Shown: positions 35,607-44,815 of the stretch, in pieces
How positions within the stretch are numbered: position 1 is the first letter of the stretch
How the letters are laid out: each line of letters begins with the position of its first letter
Assembly (NCBI RefSeq): GCF_031759225.1
Contig: NZ_CP134494.1
Span: 1,238,501-1,302,500, forward strand
Source of the DNA: Mesobacillus jeotgali
GTDB lineage: Bacteria > Bacillota > Bacilli > Bacillales > Cytobacillaceae
Length of the DNA: 64,000 nucleotides
Direction: 5' to 3'
The notes under the pieces: generated by a model
Told to the model about the DNA's origin: nothing
Seen by the model: the letters and a program-made list of their open reading frames with translations, nothing else
Database searches by the model: none
Made by a program: the position numbers and the translations under genes

Positions 35607-36425
35607 TTATAGAGCTTTCAAATTAAGCAAATCATTCAAGTAGACGCCAATGCCGTCTTCTTCGTTTGTCAATGTCATGTCGTTCGCGATGTTTTTCACT
35701 TCGTCCACGGCATTGCCCATGGCGACTCCGCGGCCTGCGTATTCAAGCATTTCCAAATCGTTATCCTCATCGCCAAAGGCAATGATGCGATCAGCAGGGA
35801 TTTGGAAGTAATCTGATGCTTTCTTTAAACCAACTGCTTTGTTCAAGCCGTTTTTAACGATTTCGACGACATGGAACGGTGCAGCCCAGCTTCTGTGGTC
35901 GATTACTTCGGCATGGACTTCTGACAAGTGTTGGCGGATTTTACGGACGTCCTCTTCATCAGAATGGATCAGCATACTTGTTGGTGATGCTTTCAAATAC
36001 CTTCTTAGGTCGCCGGTGGTGATATTCGGGTTTCCCATATTAAAAATATCCATCAGTTTTTCATCATGATAGTGGACATATACATCGTCGATTACTTCGG
36101 CAATGATATTGTGAAATTTAAAATCATCTAGTGCTTCTACAATATCTTTTGCCACATCGATTGAAAGCGGAGAATGATGGACTCCCCAGCTGTTATCGAG
36201 AGGATGGTGGATAAATGCGCCGTTGAAATTGACGATTGGCGTATCGAGTGCAAGCTCATGATAGTACATCTCGCTGGAACGGAATGGTCTTCCTGTCGCG
36301 ATCATGACCACGTGGCCTGCTTCCCGTGCTTTTTTAATCACGTGCTTGTTTCTTTCTGAAATGGTTTTATCATCTGTCAGTAATGTTCCATCAAGGTCTA
36401 ATGCAATTAAATGTTTTTCAGCCAT
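35607..36425 (-). CDS. yitU: HAD family hydrolase, Cof type (YitU)
   Basis: A 272-aa HAD-IIB phosphatase. Motif I is LDLDGTLLTDD (~9-19), motif II TGRPFRSS (~44), motif III Lys near GLNKAVGLKKA (~193) and motif IV FGDEDNDLEMLEYAG (~217). B. subtilis YitU dephosphorylates the riboflavin precursor 5-amino-6-ribitylamino-uracil phosphate. The assignment to YitU rests on gene order (yitT, ipi, yitU, yitV, yitW). Start ATG 36425 has AAGGAG upstream. Confidence 0.9.
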   Translation of the reverse strand: MAEKHLIALDLDGTLLTDDKTISERNKHVIKKAREAGHVVMIATGRPFRSSEMYYHELALDTPIVNFNGAFIHHPLDNSWGVHHSPLSIDVAKDIVEALDDFKFHNIIAEVIDDVYVHYHDEKLMDIFNMGNPNITTGDLRRYLKASPTSMLIHSDEEDVRKIRQHLSEVHAEVIDHRSWAAPFHVVEIVKNGLNKAVGLKKASDYFQIPADRIIAFGDEDNDLEMLEYAGRGVAMGNAVDEVKNIANDMTLTNEEDGIGVYLNDLLNLKAL

Positions 36426-36465
36426 AAATACTCCTTCTTAAATGTTTTGTCGTAGTGTCTCAATT

Positions 36466-36505
36466 TAGCGCTTGTCGGGGCTGAGCAAGGCGCTTCCGCT
36501 TTTCT
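36466..36505. repeat. Right-end fragment of the ~117-bp palindromic repeat
   Basis: TAGCGCTTGTCGGGGCTGAG and GGCGCTTCCGCTTTTCT match the 3' 40 bases of the element at 26400-26517. The rest of the 260-base gap upstream of yitV holds nothing else recognised. Confidence 0.85.
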
Positions 36506-36685
36506 ACTGATATGCGTATGATTGGCTCTTTTTTCGTAAGAGTTCTACAATACATATATTGGATGATGGTTAATTGGTCTATAACCACTATGGTAACCAT
36601 TTTACATATAAATTGTAAAAAAATCATTTTAGATACTTAAAAGGGCGGTAAATTTTAGATCCGCTCGCTTCAGGAGGGTTAATCA

Positions 36686-37453
36686 TTGATTTTAGTCGAG
36701 AAGAAACGCATTCAACATATTCCCGTTCTCCATATTGTGAAACAGAAGCAATTTTCAGATAGAATGCCTTTGGTTGTTTTCCTGCATGGGTTTACGAGCA
36801 CGAAAGAACGAAACATGCATTATGCTTATCTATTTGCAGAAAAGGGCTTCAGGGTCATCATGCCAGAGGCGAAATATCACGGGACCCGGGGCAAAGGGTT
36901 GACAGAGAATGAGTTAGGTTTCCGTTTTTGGGAAATCGTCATCACTTCCATCGAGGAGCTTTCGATGATCAAAGAGGAATTGGTAGGGGAAGGTCTGGTC
37001 GATCCAGCCCGAATTGGTGTTGCCGGAACCTCGATGGGCGGCATCACGACGCTAGGAGCAATGGCCAAGTATGATTGGATAACAGCTGGTGTCAGCTTGA
37101 TGGGCAACCCTGCCTTCGAGGAGTTCGCATTATGGCAGTTGAATGAAATCGAAAAAAGGAATGTCAAGATAGGGTTATCCCAGGAACAAATTTCAAGTTT
37201 GCTGAACCAGCTCAAACAATACGATTTAAGCCAGCAGCCTGAAAAGTTGAACAAACGCCCGCTGTTATTCTGGCATGGAAAGTTGGATCCGGTCGTACCA
37301 TATCAATCGGCTTATCATTTTTACGAGCAAAACAGGAAAAGCTATGAGGGAACAGAAGGATTGTTTGAATTCATTTCAGACGAAAACGCAGGACATAATG
37401 TGTCTAATGCAGGCGTGGAGGCAAGTGCAAATTGGTTTGAAAAGCATATTTGA
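36686..37453 (+). CDS. yitV: Alpha/beta hydrolase, esterase (YitV)
   Basis: A 255-aa alpha/beta-hydrolase. Oxyanion-side HGFTSTKERNMHYAY (~34), nucleophile elbow GTSMGG (~113), acid WHGKLDPVVPYQ (~199) and His DENAGHNVSNAG (~239). The start is TTG 36686 with AGGAGGG seven bases upstream. It matches B. subtilis YitV by position and length; substrate unknown. Confidence 0.88.
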   Translation: MILVEKKRIQHIPVLHIVKQKQFSDRMPLVVFLHGFTSTKERNMHYAYLFAEKGFRVIMPEAKYHGTRGKGLTENELGFRFWEIVITSIEELSMIKEELVGEGLVDPARIGVAGTSMGGITTLGAMAKYDWITAGVSLMGNPAFEEFALWQLNEIEKRNVKIGLSQEQISSLLNQLKQYDLSQQPEKLNKRPLLFWHGKLDPVVPYQSAYHFYEQNRKSYEGTEGLFEFISDENAGHNVSNAGVEASANWFEKHI

Positions 37454-37531
37454 TGCCTTTCCGCTTTAAATGATCTTTAATCATTGTTATGATAGTGATA
37501 GGTTACAGCAATAAAAAAGGAGTGTTCACCG

Positions 37532-37843
37532 ATGGATGAGGAATTAAAAGATAGCATTATGGGTGCGCTTGAGATGGTCGTTGACCCTGAACTTGGCGTA
37601 GATATCGTTAATTTAGGGCTTGTATATGATGTGGATTTGAATGAGGAAGGACTTGCGACAGTGACGATGACGTTGACGTCAATGGGCTGCCCGCTTGCCG
37701 GCACGATCGTTGAGCAGGTTAAATTGGCTCTTGCCGACCTTCCGGAAGTTAAAGATACTGAAGTAAACATCGTATTCAACCCGCCATGGTCGAAGGACAT
37801 GATGTCCCGTTATGCTAAGATTGCACTAGGTGTGAGAGATTAA
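37532..37843 (+). CDS. yitW: MIP18/DUF59 iron-sulfur assembly protein (YitW)
   Basis: A 103-aa protein of the DUF59/MIP18 (SufT/PaaD-like) family: ALEMVVDPELGVDIVNLGLVYDV, TLTSMGCPLAG and FNPPWSKDMMS. Such proteins support Fe-S cluster maturation. It closes the yit segment and precedes the Fnr island, itself rich in Fe-S enzymes. AAGGAGTG precedes the ATG. Confidence 0.92.
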   Translation: MDEELKDSIMGALEMVVDPELGVDIVNLGLVYDVDLNEEGLATVTMTLTSMGCPLAGTIVEQVKLALADLPEVKDTEVNIVFNPPWSKDMMSRYAKIALGVRD

Positions 37844-37858
37844 GATCTTAACTTTCGA

Positions 37859-37885
37859 GCAGCAGGAACCTCCTGCTGCTTTTTC
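37859..37885 (+). terminator. Terminator of yitW
   Basis: GCAGCAGGA-acc-TCCTGCTGC followed by T5C. Confidence 0.87.
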
Positions 37886-37959
37886 TATTGCACAAAGAGC
37901 CTACATGATATTTCAGGTCACAAAATTGTCATACAAAAAGGCAAATATGGCTCAAATTA

Positions 37960-38002
37960 TGTGAGTTAGTTCACTTAATCATGTTGGAAACACTTATATA
38001 CT
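37960..38002 (+). promoter_or_regulatory. Fnr-dependent promoter of radical SAM gene
   Basis: TGTGA-gttagt-TCACT (37960-37975), 21 bp, then -10 TATACT (37997-38002). The site centre falls at about -41.5 of the expected start, the class II position of Fnr. Confidence 0.8.
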
Positions 38003-38036
38003 TCTTTTATAGAGAAGTACTTAAGGAGGCGCCAAT

Positions 38037-39161
38037 ATGTTTGAAAGAGATTTTAACAAAGACCCATTCATTGTGATTTGGGAACTTACAAGAGCCTGCC
38101 AATTAAAATGCCTGCACTGCCGTGCGGAAGCACAATATAGACGAGATCCGCGTGAACTGTCTTTTGAAGAAGGGAAAGCGCTGATTGACCAAATATATGA
38201 AATGAATAATCCGATGCTTGTGTTCACGGGTGGGGACCCATTGATGAGGGAGGATGTTTTTGATATTGCTGAGTATGCCGTGAAAAAAGGCGTGCGTGTA
38301 TCAATGACACCAAGTGCGACACCTAATGTGACGAAGGAAGCGATTGAAAGGGCTAAGTCGGTTGGATTATCCCGCTGGGCGTTCAGTATTGACGGGCCGA
38401 CTGCTGAAGTCCATGACCACTTCAGGGGAACAGCAGGCTCTTTTGATTTAACGATGGAAAGAATCAAGTATTTGCATGAACTGGAAATCCCGATTCAGAT
38501 CAATACTGTTATCTCACGCTATAATATTGAATATCTAGATGAAATGGCAAAAATGGTTGAAGATCTGGATTGTGTCCTTTGGAGTGTGTTTTTCCTTGTT
38601 CCGACAGGACGAGGGCAGGAAAAGGACATGATTTCTCCTGTTGAGCATGAAAAAGTATTCACCTGGCTGTATGATTTAAGCAAAAGGGTCAAGTTTGACA
38701 TTAAGACGACTGCGGCCCAGCATTATCGCCGTGTTGTCATCCAGCAAAAAATGCGCGAAGCGAAGGATCATACTGAAGAAATTGATTATCTGACCGCTCT
38801 GACAAAGGAAGGGTTGACCGGGTCTATCGACGGCCTTGGCCGCGCGCCAAAAGGGGTCAATGATGGGAACGGTTTCGTGTTCATTTCCCATGTTGGGGAT
38901 GTCTATCCAAGCGGACTGCTGCCGGTGAAAGCAGGCAATGTAAGGGAGCAGCCACTTGCTGAAATTTATAGAGATTCTCCGGTCTTTAAGTCATTGAGGA
39001 ATCCGGACGAATACAAAGGGAAATGCGGAGTGTGCGAATTCAGGCATGTATGCGGGGGCTCACGTTCACGGGCATACGCCATGACAGGTGATTATCTGGA
39101 GAGCGAGCCATTCTGCGTTTACATCCCTAAAGCGTTGAGAAAACAAAAACAGGAGAGCTAA
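38037..39161 (+). CDS. Radical SAM/SPASM protein (TIGR04053-like, heme d1/AhbD-related)
   Basis: A 374-aa radical SAM enzyme. The cluster motif is CQLKCLHC (~17-24); the SPASM tail has CGVCEFRHVCGGSRSRAYA and a final FCVYIP, ready to bind a second Fe-S cluster. The family is related to NirJ/AhbD enzymes of heme biosynthesis and often sits near nitrate respiration genes in Bacillus; the reaction here is not known. GGAGGCGCC precedes ATG. Its promoter is Fnr-type. Monocistronic; the stop codon lies in a hairpin. Confidence 0.87.
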   Translation: MFERDFNKDPFIVIWELTRACQLKCLHCRAEAQYRRDPRELSFEEGKALIDQIYEMNNPMLVFTGGDPLMREDVFDIAEYAVKKGVRVSMTPSATPNVTKEAIERAKSVGLSRWAFSIDGPTAEVHDHFRGTAGSFDLTMERIKYLHELEIPIQINTVISRYNIEYLDEMAKMVEDLDCVLWSVFFLVPTGRGQEKDMISPVEHEKVFTWLYDLSKRVKFDIKTTAAQHYRRVVIQQKMREAKDHTEEIDYLTALTKEGLTGSIDGLGRAPKGVNDGNGFVFISHVGDVYPSGLLPVKAGNVREQPLAEIYRDSPVFKSLRNPDEYKGKCGVCEFRHVCGGSRSRAYAMTGDYLESEPFCVYIPKALRKQKQES

Positions 39162-39226
39162 AAAGCTCTCCTGGTGGACAATAAAAAAAGCGAGTGATGC
39201 CATCAGGGCATTCACTCGCTTTTTTT
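39150..39226. terminator. Hairpin over the stop codon plus bidirectional terminator
   Basis: CAGGAGAGCT-aaaa-AGCTCTCCTG (39150-39173) contains the stop codon region. A second hairpin, AAAAAGCGAGTGAATGCC-like with GGCATTCACTCGCTTTTT and T7 (39183-39226), ends this gene and the convergent fnr. Confidence 0.85.
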
Positions 39227-39229
39227 ATA

Positions 39230-39928
39230 TTAATCAATCGAACAAAATACGGCCGGGCAATTTTCGCAGCCGATTTCCTGGCGCAAATAGTCCACATCAT
39301 GTACAAGGATTTTTCCTTTTTTAACTGAGATTATTCCTTCACGCTTCAGGTCGTTGAGGATGCGGTTCGTGCTCTCGCGTGAAGTTCCGCAGAAATTAGC
39401 CAGCTCCTGGTTCGTCAGCGGCAAGTCAATTAAAATGCCGGTATCTTTTTGGACACCGTAGCTGTTGGTCATACGGATCAAGGTAGAGAATAATGCTCCT
39501 TTTTTTCCGTTGAGTACAAGGTCGCGGAACTTCGTCTGAGTTTTGCGGAAATGATCGCTCATCCACTTCATGAATTCAAATGCTAGTGACGGATTGTGGA
39601 AAATCTCCTTTTCAATCACATCTTTTCTGATTGCTGCGATTTTTGCATCTTCGAGTATAAGCGCACTCAAGAGATATTTAGGTGCATCGGTGAAAAGAGT
39701 CAGTTCTCCGCAAATATCATTTTCCCCGCAGATTCTTAAGGCAAGCTCGCGGCCATCCTGGGTGACCTTGCTGATTTGGACCTTGCCGCCCAGAATCAAG
39801 TAAAGCTCCTCAGCCTCCATGCCTTCCTGGAACAGGTATGAACCTTTTGGAACATGGATCGTCCGGTCGGCAAACTGGAGTAATTCTTTAATTTCAATTG
39901 AATGAGTTACTTTAGTTGTGTTTGGCAT
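39230..39928 (-). CDS. fnr: Crp/Fnr family anaerobic regulator, copy 1
   Basis: A 232-aa Fnr of the Bacillus type. N-terminal cyclic-nucleotide-like beta-roll (GSYLFQEGMEAEELYLILGG), helix-turn-helix LTNQELANFCGTSRESTNRILNDL (~175-198) and the C-terminal Cys cluster CENCPAVFC, where Bacillus Fnr binds its [4Fe-4S] cluster (with an Asp as fourth ligand). ATG 39928 has AAAGGG eight bases upstream; earlier ATG/GTG codons overlap that site. It would activate the TGTGA-N6-TCACA promoters around it. No clear Fnr site was found before it. Confidence 0.92.
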   Translation of the reverse strand: MPNTTKVTHSIEIKELLQFADRTIHVPKGSYLFQEGMEAEELYLILGGKVQISKVTQDGRELALRICGENDICGELTLFTDAPKYLLSALILEDAKIAAIRKDVIEKEIFHNPSLAFEFMKWMSDHFRKTQTKFRDLVLNGKKGALFSTLIRMTNSYGVQKDTGILIDLPLTNQELANFCGTSRESTNRILNDLKREGIISVKKGKILVHDVDYLRQEIGCENCPAVFCSID

Positions 39929-40188
39929 GGTCATCACCCTTTTTTTGATTTTAGCTCTTTGTATGAGAGCTTTTTCCGTGGCAGATCTTTATTGACACAA
40001 TAATAACACCGGGATAGTGTTAACTAAATATGGATAAAGGAAAGTTCATAATCTCGTCACAATCTTAAACGGTTTTGTTCACATTTTAGAAACATTGTCT
40101 TTCTCTGTTTTTATTATATCGATAAAAGATGACGGGTGTTTCGCATGTTTAGAAACAACTGTGACAGTTTATTGAACAAAAAAGATGA

Positions 40189-40231
40189 TGTGAAGTTCGT
40201 CATATCCATTGTTTTTGATTTTTCTTACTAT
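40189..40231 (+). promoter_or_regulatory. Fnr-dependent promoter of narK-PAS gene
   Basis: TGTGA-agttcg-TCATA (40189-40204), 21 bp, then TACTAT (40226-40231). It lies inside a longer open frame, so the true start of the protein must be the later ATG 40268. The rest of the 339-base gap from fnr (39929-40188) holds no gene. Confidence 0.72.
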
Positions 40232-40267
40232 TTATCTAAAATAATCTGCAAACAAAAGGGGGAAATC

Positions 40268-41767
40268 ATGAAACCTCAAAATATCCAATTGCCGCTTCAA
40301 ACGCTGAGTCTGGTGGCCGGATTTATGGTCTGGGTTATTTTATCGGCGTTAATGCCCTTCATTAAGGAGGATATACAGCTAAATGCGAACCAGGTTGCCA
40401 TGGCCACTGCCATACCTGTCGTTCTCGGGTCTGTCCTTAGAATTCCAATTGGGTTCTGGACGAACAAGTATGGTGCAAGGAAACTGTTTTTTACCAGCTT
40501 TGCATTCCTTTTGTTTCCCGTGTTTTTCATCAGTATCGCTGATTCCTTTACGGACTTGTTGATTGGAGGATTGTTTGTCGGAATCGGGGGAGCGATCTTC
40601 TCTGTAGGAGTCACCTCACTTCCGAAATATTATCCGAAAGATCGCCACGGATTCGTCAATGGGATATATGGAGTAGGAAACCTTGGAACTGCACTCACAA
40701 CTTTTTCGGCACCGGTTATTGCCTCCCAGTTCGGGTGGGAGACAACAGTCAAGCTTTTCATGATTCTATTGATTGCATTTGCAGTCCTTAACTTTTTCCT
40801 TGGTGACAAGAAAGAAATAAAAGTTGTGACTCCAATGGGTGAGCAGATCAGGAGTGTATATAAAAACCAGAAGCTTTGGGCACTGAGCTTATTTTATTTC
40901 ATAACTTTCGGTTCATTTGTGGCCTTTACGATTTATTTGCCAAATTTCCTTGTATCTCATTTCGAGCTTGATAAAGTCGATGCTGGGCTAAGGACGGCAG
41001 GCTTTATTGCCCTCGCAACATTTTTCAGGCCGATAGGCGGCTGGCTTGGTGACAAATTCAACTCATTTGTCATACTGATGGGTGTGTTTGCTGGTATGAC
41101 AATTTCAGGATTCCTGCTTTCCTTCACACCTTCGTTGACACTGTATACAATTGGCTGTCTTGCAGTCGCAATCAGTGCCGGCATCGGAAATGGAACGGTC
41201 TTCAAGTTAGTTCCGCTTTATTTCTCCAAGCAAGCCGGTATCGTGAACGGAATCGTATCAGCCATGGGCGGATTAGGAGGATTTTTCCCGCCGCTTATGC
41301 TGGCATTCCTGTTCAATCTTACCGGACATTACGCCATTGGGTTAATGGCCTTATCACAGGTGGCACTGGCAAGTTTGATTATCGTGATCTGGATGTACTA
41401 TCAGGATAAATTGAGTCTTGCTAAAAATATCATTGACCACACAGCCGAGGGAATCATGATTACGGATCTAAAGGGTATGATACAGCAAGTTAATCCAGCC
41501 TTCACGACTGTAACGGGATATAGTGCTGAAGAAGTGATCGGGAAAAACCCCCGCTTCCTTCAATCCGGAAAACATGGGGAAGACTTTTACAGGGAGATGT
41601 GGCAAGTGATTTCGGAAAAGGGTTCCTGGCAAGGGGAAATCTGGAATAAAAAGAAGAACGGAAGGATTTATCCTGAATTTCTGACAATCAGCATGGTGAA
41701 AAATGAGGCTGGCGAACTCAAGAACTTTGTGGGCATGTTCAGTGAAATGACCATGAAAAAAAAATAA
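40268..41767 (+). CDS. narK: Nitrate/nitrite MFS transporter fused to a PAS domain
   Basis: A 499-aa protein. Residues ~1-385 are a 12-helix major-facilitator of the NarK/NasA family (NKYGARKLFF, GVGNLGTALTTF, RPIGGWLGDKFN, GNGTVFKLVPLYFSK; the two nitrate-signature regions). Residues ~395-499 are a PAS/PAC domain (IIDHTAEGIMITDLKGMIQQVNPAF ... YREMWQVISEKGSWQGEIWNKKKNGRIYP). A cytosolic sensor joined to a transporter is unusual. AAAGGGGG precedes ATG 40268. It is divergent from fnr and has an Fnr-type promoter. Confidence 0.9.
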   Translation: MKPQNIQLPLQTLSLVAGFMVWVILSALMPFIKEDIQLNANQVAMATAIPVVLGSVLRIPIGFWTNKYGARKLFFTSFAFLLFPVFFISIADSFTDLLIGGLFVGIGGAIFSVGVTSLPKYYPKDRHGFVNGIYGVGNLGTALTTFSAPVIASQFGWETTVKLFMILLIAFAVLNFFLGDKKEIKVVTPMGEQIRSVYKNQKLWALSLFYFITFGSFVAFTIYLPNFLVSHFELDKVDAGLRTAGFIALATFFRPIGGWLGDKFNSFVILMGVFAGMTISGFLLSFTPSLTLYTIGCLAVAISAGIGNGTVFKLVPLYFSKQAGIVNGIVSAMGGLGGFFPPLMLAFLFNLTGHYAIGLMALSQVALASLIIVIWMYYQDKLSLAKNIIDHTAEGIMITDLKGMIQQVNPAFTTVTGYSAEEVIGKNPRFLQSGKHGEDFYREMWQVISEKGSWQGEIWNKKKNGRIYPEFLTISMVKNEAGELKNFVGMFSEMTMKKK

Positions 41768-41773
41768 GCTATT

Positions 41774-41803
41774 AAAAGACTGCGTCCTTGACGCAGTCTT
41801 TTC
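41774..41803 (+). terminator. Terminator of narK-PAS
   Basis: AAAAGACTGCGT-cctt-like loop-ACGCAGTCTTTT, then C and T. Confidence 0.87.
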
Positions 41804-41973
41804 TTCCTTTACAAGGAAAGTGGCGGCTTAAGCACGAATACGCTTACATTTCTGAAGATTTTATGACAACATAATGACATTTCTGCATAAAAACACTATC
41901 CTGGCAGTTTTTATGTTGTAATATAGACATAAGGATGAAATCTACTATTCTAATAGAGGACTAAAAGTGTTAC

Positions 41974-42016
41974 TGTGAGAATATTAACAGTTAACAATCT
42001 ATGTTGCTGTTACAAT
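41974..42016 (+). promoter_or_regulatory. Fnr-dependent promoter of moaA
   Basis: TGTGA-gaatat-TAACA (41974-41989), 21 bp, then -10 TACAAT (42011-42016). Confidence 0.75.
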
Positions 42017-42054
42017 GTCAGTAATTATCACTTCTATAATTGGAGTTGACACAT

Positions 42055-43071
42055 ATGGTAAAAAGCATAATTAAAGACCAATTAAATAGACCGCTCCGCG
42101 ATTTGCGTATTTCTGTTATAGATCGATGTAATTTCCGCTGTCAGTATTGTATGCCTGCCGAGATCTTTGGCCCTGACTTTAAGTTTCTTCCCAAAAGCGA
42201 GTTATTGTCTTATGAAGAAATTGAACGTGTAGCCAAGTTATTCATAGAGCTTGGAGTGGAAAAGATCAGGCTCACAGGCGGGGAGCCATTGATGCGCAAG
42301 GATTTGCCGATCCTTGTCAGGATGCTGAATGAGATCAAAGGATTAAAGGATATCGCTTTGACCACCAATGGCGTAATGCTGCCTAAGTATGCGGAGGAGC
42401 TGCATGCTGCTGGCCTGAAGCGAGTCAATATCAGCCTGGACAGTTTAAAGGATGAATTGTTTGGGGAAATTAATGGCCGGAATGTTGGCGTCGGACCGGT
42501 GTTAAAGGGTATTGAGGCAGCAAAGGAAGCTGGCTTGGGCGTTAAGATCAATATGGTAGTCAAAAAGGGACTCAATGATACTGAGATTCTTCCAATGGCC
42601 GAATTCTGCAAGAAAGAAGGCCTGGAGCTTCGCTACATTGAATATATGGATGTGGGCAGCACGAACGGCTGGAAAATGGACGATGTCATCACCAAGAAAC
42701 AGATTCATGACCTTCTAATCCAGCAATATGAGTTGGAACCTGTTGATCCGGAGTATTTCGGTGAGGTCGCCAAGAAATACCGCTATAAAGGTACGGATAT
42801 TAATGTTGGATTCATTTCATCGGTATCAGAGTCATTCTGCTCAAGCTGCACAAGGTCACGTTTGTCAGCGAACGGCCAGATTTTCACTTGCCTGTTTAAT
42901 GGCAATGGCCATGATATCCGCGACTTCATGCGCGCTGGTGCCACGGATGATGAACTCCGCGCCCGTATAGCGGACGTGTGGAATCATAGAACAGACCGTT
43001 ATTCAGATGAACGAACAGCTGAAACAGTTGCGAACAGAAAGAAAATTGAAATGTCCTATATCGGCGGCTAA
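42055..43071 (+). CDS. moaA: GTP 3',8-cyclase MoaA (molybdenum cofactor)
   Basis: A 338-aa radical SAM enzyme making the first intermediate of molybdopterin from GTP. N-terminal cluster [19 protein letters not shown]-terminal cluster [21 protein letters not shown] and the essential C-terminal double glycine (SYIGG). ATG 42055 has TGGAG nine bases upstream. Required for the nitrate reductase cofactor, which fits Fnr control. Monocistronic. Confidence 0.96.
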   Translation: MVKSIIKDQLNRPLRDLRISVIDRCNFRCQYCMPAEIFGPDFKFLPKSELLSYEEIERVAKLFIELGVEKIRLTGGEPLMRKDLPILVRMLNEIKGLKDIALTTNGVMLPKYAEELHAAGLKRVNISLDSLKDELFGEINGRNVGVGPVLKGIEAAKEAGLGVKINMVVKKGLNDTEILPMAEFCKKEGLELRYIEYMDVGSTNGWKMDDVITKKQIHDLLIQQYELEPVDPEYFGEVAKKYRYKGTDINVGFISSVSESFCSSCTRSRLSANGQIFTCLFNGNGHDIRDFMRAGATDDELRARIADVWNHRTDRYSDERTAETVANRKKIEMSYIGG

Positions 43072-43094
43072 GACTCCTTCGGGGGTCTTTTTTT
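43071..43094 (+). terminator. Terminator of moaA with UUCG tetraloop
   Basis: AGACTCC-ttcg-GGGGTCT followed by T7; starts at the stop codon. Confidence 0.87.
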
Positions 43095-43218
43095 GGGGCT
43101 ATTTTTAATGAACTCTGCCGGCTTCACTCTCTTCAGGGAGATTTGGGCATACTATGTTTCCAGACAAATGATTTTAGGGTATACATAAATCACTATAAAA
43201 TTTGTTGGAGAATGCTGA

Positions 43219-44730
43219 ATGCTAAAGAGAAGACTTGAATTTTTATTTGTATTTATTTTAATGGTATGTTTTTATATCGTTCTTTTTACTGATCAAAGCC
43301 AGGCTGTCAAAGTAACAGCCATCATTACTTATGCGACGATCATCTTGATCAGCATGTATTCATTGATGCTTGAGAACCGTTCTGCTCAGCACACACTGAT
43401 GTGGATGTATGTCATGCTGCTTTTTCCTGTGGGCGGTTACTTCTTCTATCTGTTTTCGGGCCAGCTGTATCTGAAAGGTTACTTGTATAAGAGTAAGCGT
43501 ACGCGTGACCGTGATCAATGGGAGAAATTGATGAGGAAGGAAGAGTCTAGGGACCTTTCTTTTTTAATCGAGAATCAGCAGTGCTTTGCGCAATATGCTA
43601 AGAATGCGACTTTGACCCCTATTACAACCGCTTCCCGGGCAAAAATCCTAAGGAATGGCGAAGAGACTTTTGCCGAAATTAAAAAGAAACTGCGTGAAGC
43701 TGAAAAATTCATTCATATGGAATATTATATCTTCAGGTCCGACCGGCTTGGCAGGGAGATAATCGAGATCCTGATTGAAAAAGCGCGGCAGGGTGTCGAG
43801 GTGTTATTTATTTTTGACGCCGCGGGCAGCATGAAAATCGCTGCAGCCGATTTAAAGGCCATGCAGGATGCAGGGATAAAAGCGGCTCCATTTTCCCCGC
43901 TGAAGTATGGCTTCTTCAACCAGAAATTCAATTTCCGCAATCACAGGAAAATCGTCGTCATCGATGGGGAGATCGGCTTTGTCGGCGGTTTGAATGTCGG
44001 AGTCGAATACCTGGGTGAAGATGAAAAGATAGGGTTCTGGCGTGATACACATATGATGCTGACTGGAGAAGCTGTCTATACCCTCCACAATGTCTTCCTG
44101 ATGGATTGGGAATATATAAGCGGTGAGAGTGTCCTGGAAAATCATCGGGCAGTGAAAAAAATACACGAAGATGATGAACTCGATGGTGCGATCCAGGTTG
44201 TACCAAGCGGACCAGATACACAGCAAGGGATCATGAGTGATTTTTACTACACAATGATGTCCTGTGCAACGAAGTCAATCTGGATTGCCACTCCTTATTT
44301 CGTTCCTGATGAAGCGATCCGGACTGCGCTGAGAGTGGCGGCAGCCAAAGGAATAGAAGTAAGGATCATGGTGCCTGAAATCAATGATAGTTATCTGACA
44401 CAGTATGCCAGCCGCTCGTATTTTTCGGAACTGTTGCGCAATGGGGCTGAAATTTACTCTTATAAAAAGGGGTTCTTGCACCAGAAGGTCATCATTGTCG
44501 ACGGGAATATCGCTTCAATTGGGACAGCCAATATGGATATGAGGAGCTTCCATCTTAATTTTGAAGTGAATGTCTTCTTGTTTGGTACAAGCTCGATCAG
44601 GGACCTTGTAGCTCATTATGAAGAGGACCTGGAGGATTCGGAGAAAATAAGTGCTGTTCAATATCATAAGCGCGGATATTGGGAACGAACGAAGGAATCC
44701 TTCGCCCGGCTGTTTTCGGGTGCATTATGA
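43219..44730 (+). CDS. cls: Cardiolipin synthase
   Basis: A 503-aa membrane enzyme condensing phosphatidylglycerol to cardiolipin. Two N-terminal transmembrane helices (~8-28, 55-75) then two phospholipase D HKD motifs: HRKIVVIDGEIGFVGG (~237) and HQKVIIVDGNIASIGTANMD (~417). The ribosome site TTGGAG is seven bases before ATG. Its terminator is split by the IS1182-type insertion. Confidence 0.95.
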   Translation: MLKRRLEFLFVFILMVCFYIVLFTDQSQAVKVTAIITYATIILISMYSLMLENRSAQHTLMWMYVMLLFPVGGYFFYLFSGQLYLKGYLYKSKRTRDRDQWEKLMRKEESRDLSFLIENQQCFAQYAKNATLTPITTASRAKILRNGEETFAEIKKKLREAEKFIHMEYYIFRSDRLGREIIEILIEKARQGVEVLFIFDAAGSMKIAAADLKAMQDAGIKAAPFSPLKYGFFNQKFNFRNHRKIVVIDGEIGFVGGLNVGVEYLGEDEKIGFWRDTHMMLTGEAVYTLHNVFLMDWEYISGESVLENHRAVKKIHEDDELDGAIQVVPSGPDTQQGIMSDFYYTMMSCATKSIWIATPYFVPDEAIRTALRVAAAKGIEVRIMVPEINDSYLTQYASRSYFSELLRNGAEIYSYKKGFLHQKVIIVDGNIASIGTANMDMRSFHLNFEVNVFLFGTSSIRDLVAHYEEDLEDSEKISAVQYHKRGYWERTKESFARLFSGAL

Positions 44731-44737
44731 ACCAACG

Positions 44738-44761
44738 AAAAAAATGACCCCATCATGAGGA
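44738..44761 (+). terminator. Left half of the interrupted cls terminator, with target duplication
   Basis: AAAAAATGACCCCAT (44739-44753) is the 5' arm; the 3' arm ATGGGGTCATTTTTT lies at 46649-46663, after the IS. Without the element these make a perfect 15-bp stem with loop CATGAGGA. TCATGAGGA (44753-44761) is one copy of the 9-bp target duplication; the other is at 46640-46648. Confidence 0.9.
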
Positions 44762-44815
44762 GAGGCCACTGAAAAAGTCCCCACTGGATAGCTTGTTAAA
44801 TAGGACCGGTTGATT

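Noticed and set aside
40046..40061. Fnr site for fnr copy 1 (TGTGA-cgagat-TATGA on the minus strand)
   Set aside because: Only one good half and no -10 hexamer 21 bp away.
40136..40267. N-terminal extension of the NarK-PAS protein
   Set aside because: The Fnr site and -10 lie inside this stretch, and the ribosome site fits ATG 40268.
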